From Providencia sp. PROV188 (GTDB lineage: Bacteria; Pseudomonadota; Gammaproteobacteria; Enterobacterales; Enterobacteriaceae), in NCBI RefSeq assembly GCF_027595165.1, contig NZ_CP097291.1, forward strand, positions 1,240,001 to 1,304,000: 64,000 nucleotides of DNA, read 5' to 3'. The notes under the pieces were generated by a model, which was not told the DNA's origin, searched no databases, and saw nothing but the letters and a program-made list of their open reading frames with translations. Numbering within the stretch: position 1 is the stretch's first letter; the number at the start of each line of letters is the position of its first letter. The position numbers and the translations under genes are program-made. Of this stretch, positions 63,108 to 64,000 are shown piece after piece.

Positions 63108-64000
63108 TTAGCAGGCTTTTTCCATTTTAGGAAGGTCAAAGGCTTTGCGTAGCTGATTCACAAATTCATCATCTTCACAGATGGTTTTTCCTGGGCTATC
63201 GGATAATTTAGCAACGGGCTTGCCATTACATTCCACCAGCTTGATCACGATATTCATCGGTACCACGTTCGGAATGTTGCAAGTGAGTCTTGTGCCAATA
63301 CCAAACACTAAATTGATCCGTTTATGGAAATAGTGGTATAGCTCTAAGGCTTTTTGCAGGTCTAAATTATCGGAGAACACCAACGTTTTACTCAGTGGGT
63401 CAATGCCCAATTTTTGATAATGGGCGATGGCTTTTTCACCCCATTCAATAGGATCCCCAGAATCGTGGCGTAATCCTTGGTAACGATTAGCAAATTCGCG
63501 GTCAAAATCACGCAAGAAAGCATCCATCGTAATACAGTCGGTGAGGGCGATACCTAGATGATTTGGGTACTCATCCAGCCAGCTTTGTAGGGCTTCACGT
63601 TGGCTATTGGCGAGTTCAGGGCTTATCTGTTGATGAGCTTGGAACCATTCATGCGCTTGAGTGCCTACAGGCATTAAGCCCAATTCACGAGCCAATTTGT
63701 AGTTACTGGTACCCACTAAATAAGGGAATTCTTGCTTGAGCATACCCACGATAGCCGCTTGCACTTTATAGGAAAAACGGCGGCGAGTACCGAAATCCAT
63801 CAACTTAAAACCCGATAGATTCAATTGGCGTTCGCTGGCTTCTTGATAAAATAGCTCCAGTAATTTGTGCAGTTGGTTAACGGCATCATCAGCGGTAATG
63901 GTAGGGTGTCTGTCACGTTGAACAATTTCACTCACTAACGCTAACAGTGGCACTTCCCACATAATCACTTCGCGCCACGGACCACTGATGCGTATGGCCA
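63108..64000 (-). CDS. pncB: Nicotinate phosphoribosyltransferase, C-terminal part (5' end outside window)
   Basis: PncB makes nicotinate mononucleotide from nicotinate and PRPP in NAD salvage. The visible ~297 codons correspond to the C-terminal three quarters of the ~400-residue family. Reading continues without a stop through the window edge ([20 protein letters not shown]), so the apparent start GTG at 63968 is an internal valine. Motifs [37 protein letters not shown] and FGIGTRLTC are intact. It is upstream of asnS as in E. coli. Confidence 0.97.
   Translation of the reverse strand, partial: AIRISGPWREVIMWEVPLLALVSEIVQRDRHPTITADDAVNQLHKLLELFYQEASERQLNLSGFKLMDFGTRRRFSYKVQAAIVGMLKQEFPYLVGTSNYKLARELGLMPVGTQAHEWFQAHQQISPELANSQREALQSWLDEYPNHLGIALTDCITMDAFLRDFDREFANRYQGLRHDSGDPIEWGEKAIAHYQKLGIDPLSKTLVFSDNLDLQKALELYHYFHKRINLVFGIGTRLTCNIPNVVPMNIVIKLVECNGKPVAKLSDSPGKTICEDDEFVNQLRKAFDLPKMEKAC

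Noticed and set aside
1..64000. Insertion sequences, prophage, tRNA, rRNA and CRISPR arrays
   Set aside because: No transposase or integrase apart from the Rpn-family protein, no tRNA cloverleaf recognised in gaps, and no regularly spaced direct repeats.

Overview
The window is a chromosomal segment of an enterobacterium, most likely Morganellaceae and probably Providencia. The genus is inferred from protein sequence and gene order, not proven. The backbone follows the 20-21 min region of the E. coli map: serS (3' end), pflA-pflB-focA-ycaO, fur-fldA-ybfE, ybfF, seqA-pgm, serC-aroA, cmk-rpsA-ihfB, comEC-msbA-lpxK, ycaR-kdsB, elyC, cmoM-mukF-mukE-mukB, ldtD, mepK, gloC, aspC, ompF, asnS and pncB (5' end missing). 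These genes serve anaerobic pyruvate/formate metabolism, iron and redox control, chromosome organisation, serine/aromatic synthesis, lipid A/KDO synthesis, peptidoglycan remodelling and tRNA charging.

Several genes interrupt the E. coli-like order. An Rpn-type nuclease and a multi-pass membrane protein lie between serS and pflA. A periplasmic asparaginase (ansB) and a membrane-anchored bactofilin lie between ycaO and fur. A three-gene type I secretion operon (ABC transporter, HlyD-type adaptor, ABC transporter; 12911-18438) separates ybfE from ybfF. A cold-shock-domain gene with a long leader lies between lpxK and ycaR. aphA lies between mukB and ldtD. A 10.2-kb gene lies between gloC and aspC.

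The main discovery is the 3406-residue protein at 47988-58208. It reads as a single-chain, self-processing toxin. The order is: an N-terminal C58-like cysteine-protease candidate (C62/H321/D342), an edema-factor/ExoY-type nucleotidyl cyclase with its catalytic residues in register, a C80 autoprocessing protease (H1075/C1120), a second C80-like copy that has lost both catalytic residues, a second degraded C58-like segment, a hydrophobic TcdA/TcdB-like translocation region, and a long C-terminal part with four RTX-like Gly/Asp clusters. This resembles a large clostridial toxin in layout (effector, protease, pore, C-terminal repeats), but with a cyclase effector and RTX repeats.

The secretion operon about 29.5 kb away has the unusual ABC-adaptor-ABC composition of the RtxB/RtxD/RtxE exporter of MARTX toxins. 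It is a plausible exporter for this protein. No acyltransferase (hlyC/rtxC), tolC, integrase, transposase, tRNA, rRNA or CRISPR array was seen.

Regulatory structures worth noting are a perfect TGCGA-N6-TCGCA (CRP-S/Sxy-type) site upstream of comEC, an FNR-like site before focA, an S1-type leader before rpsA, a conserved ompF leader with an adjacent 20-bp palindrome, a palindromic CRP-like site before aphA, and a hairpin abutting the ribosome-binding site of the cold-shock gene. Start codons were moved inward from the longest reading frame for pflB, cmk, rpsA, lpxK, ycaR, elyC, mukE, aspC and ompF, using family N-termini and ribosome-binding sites.
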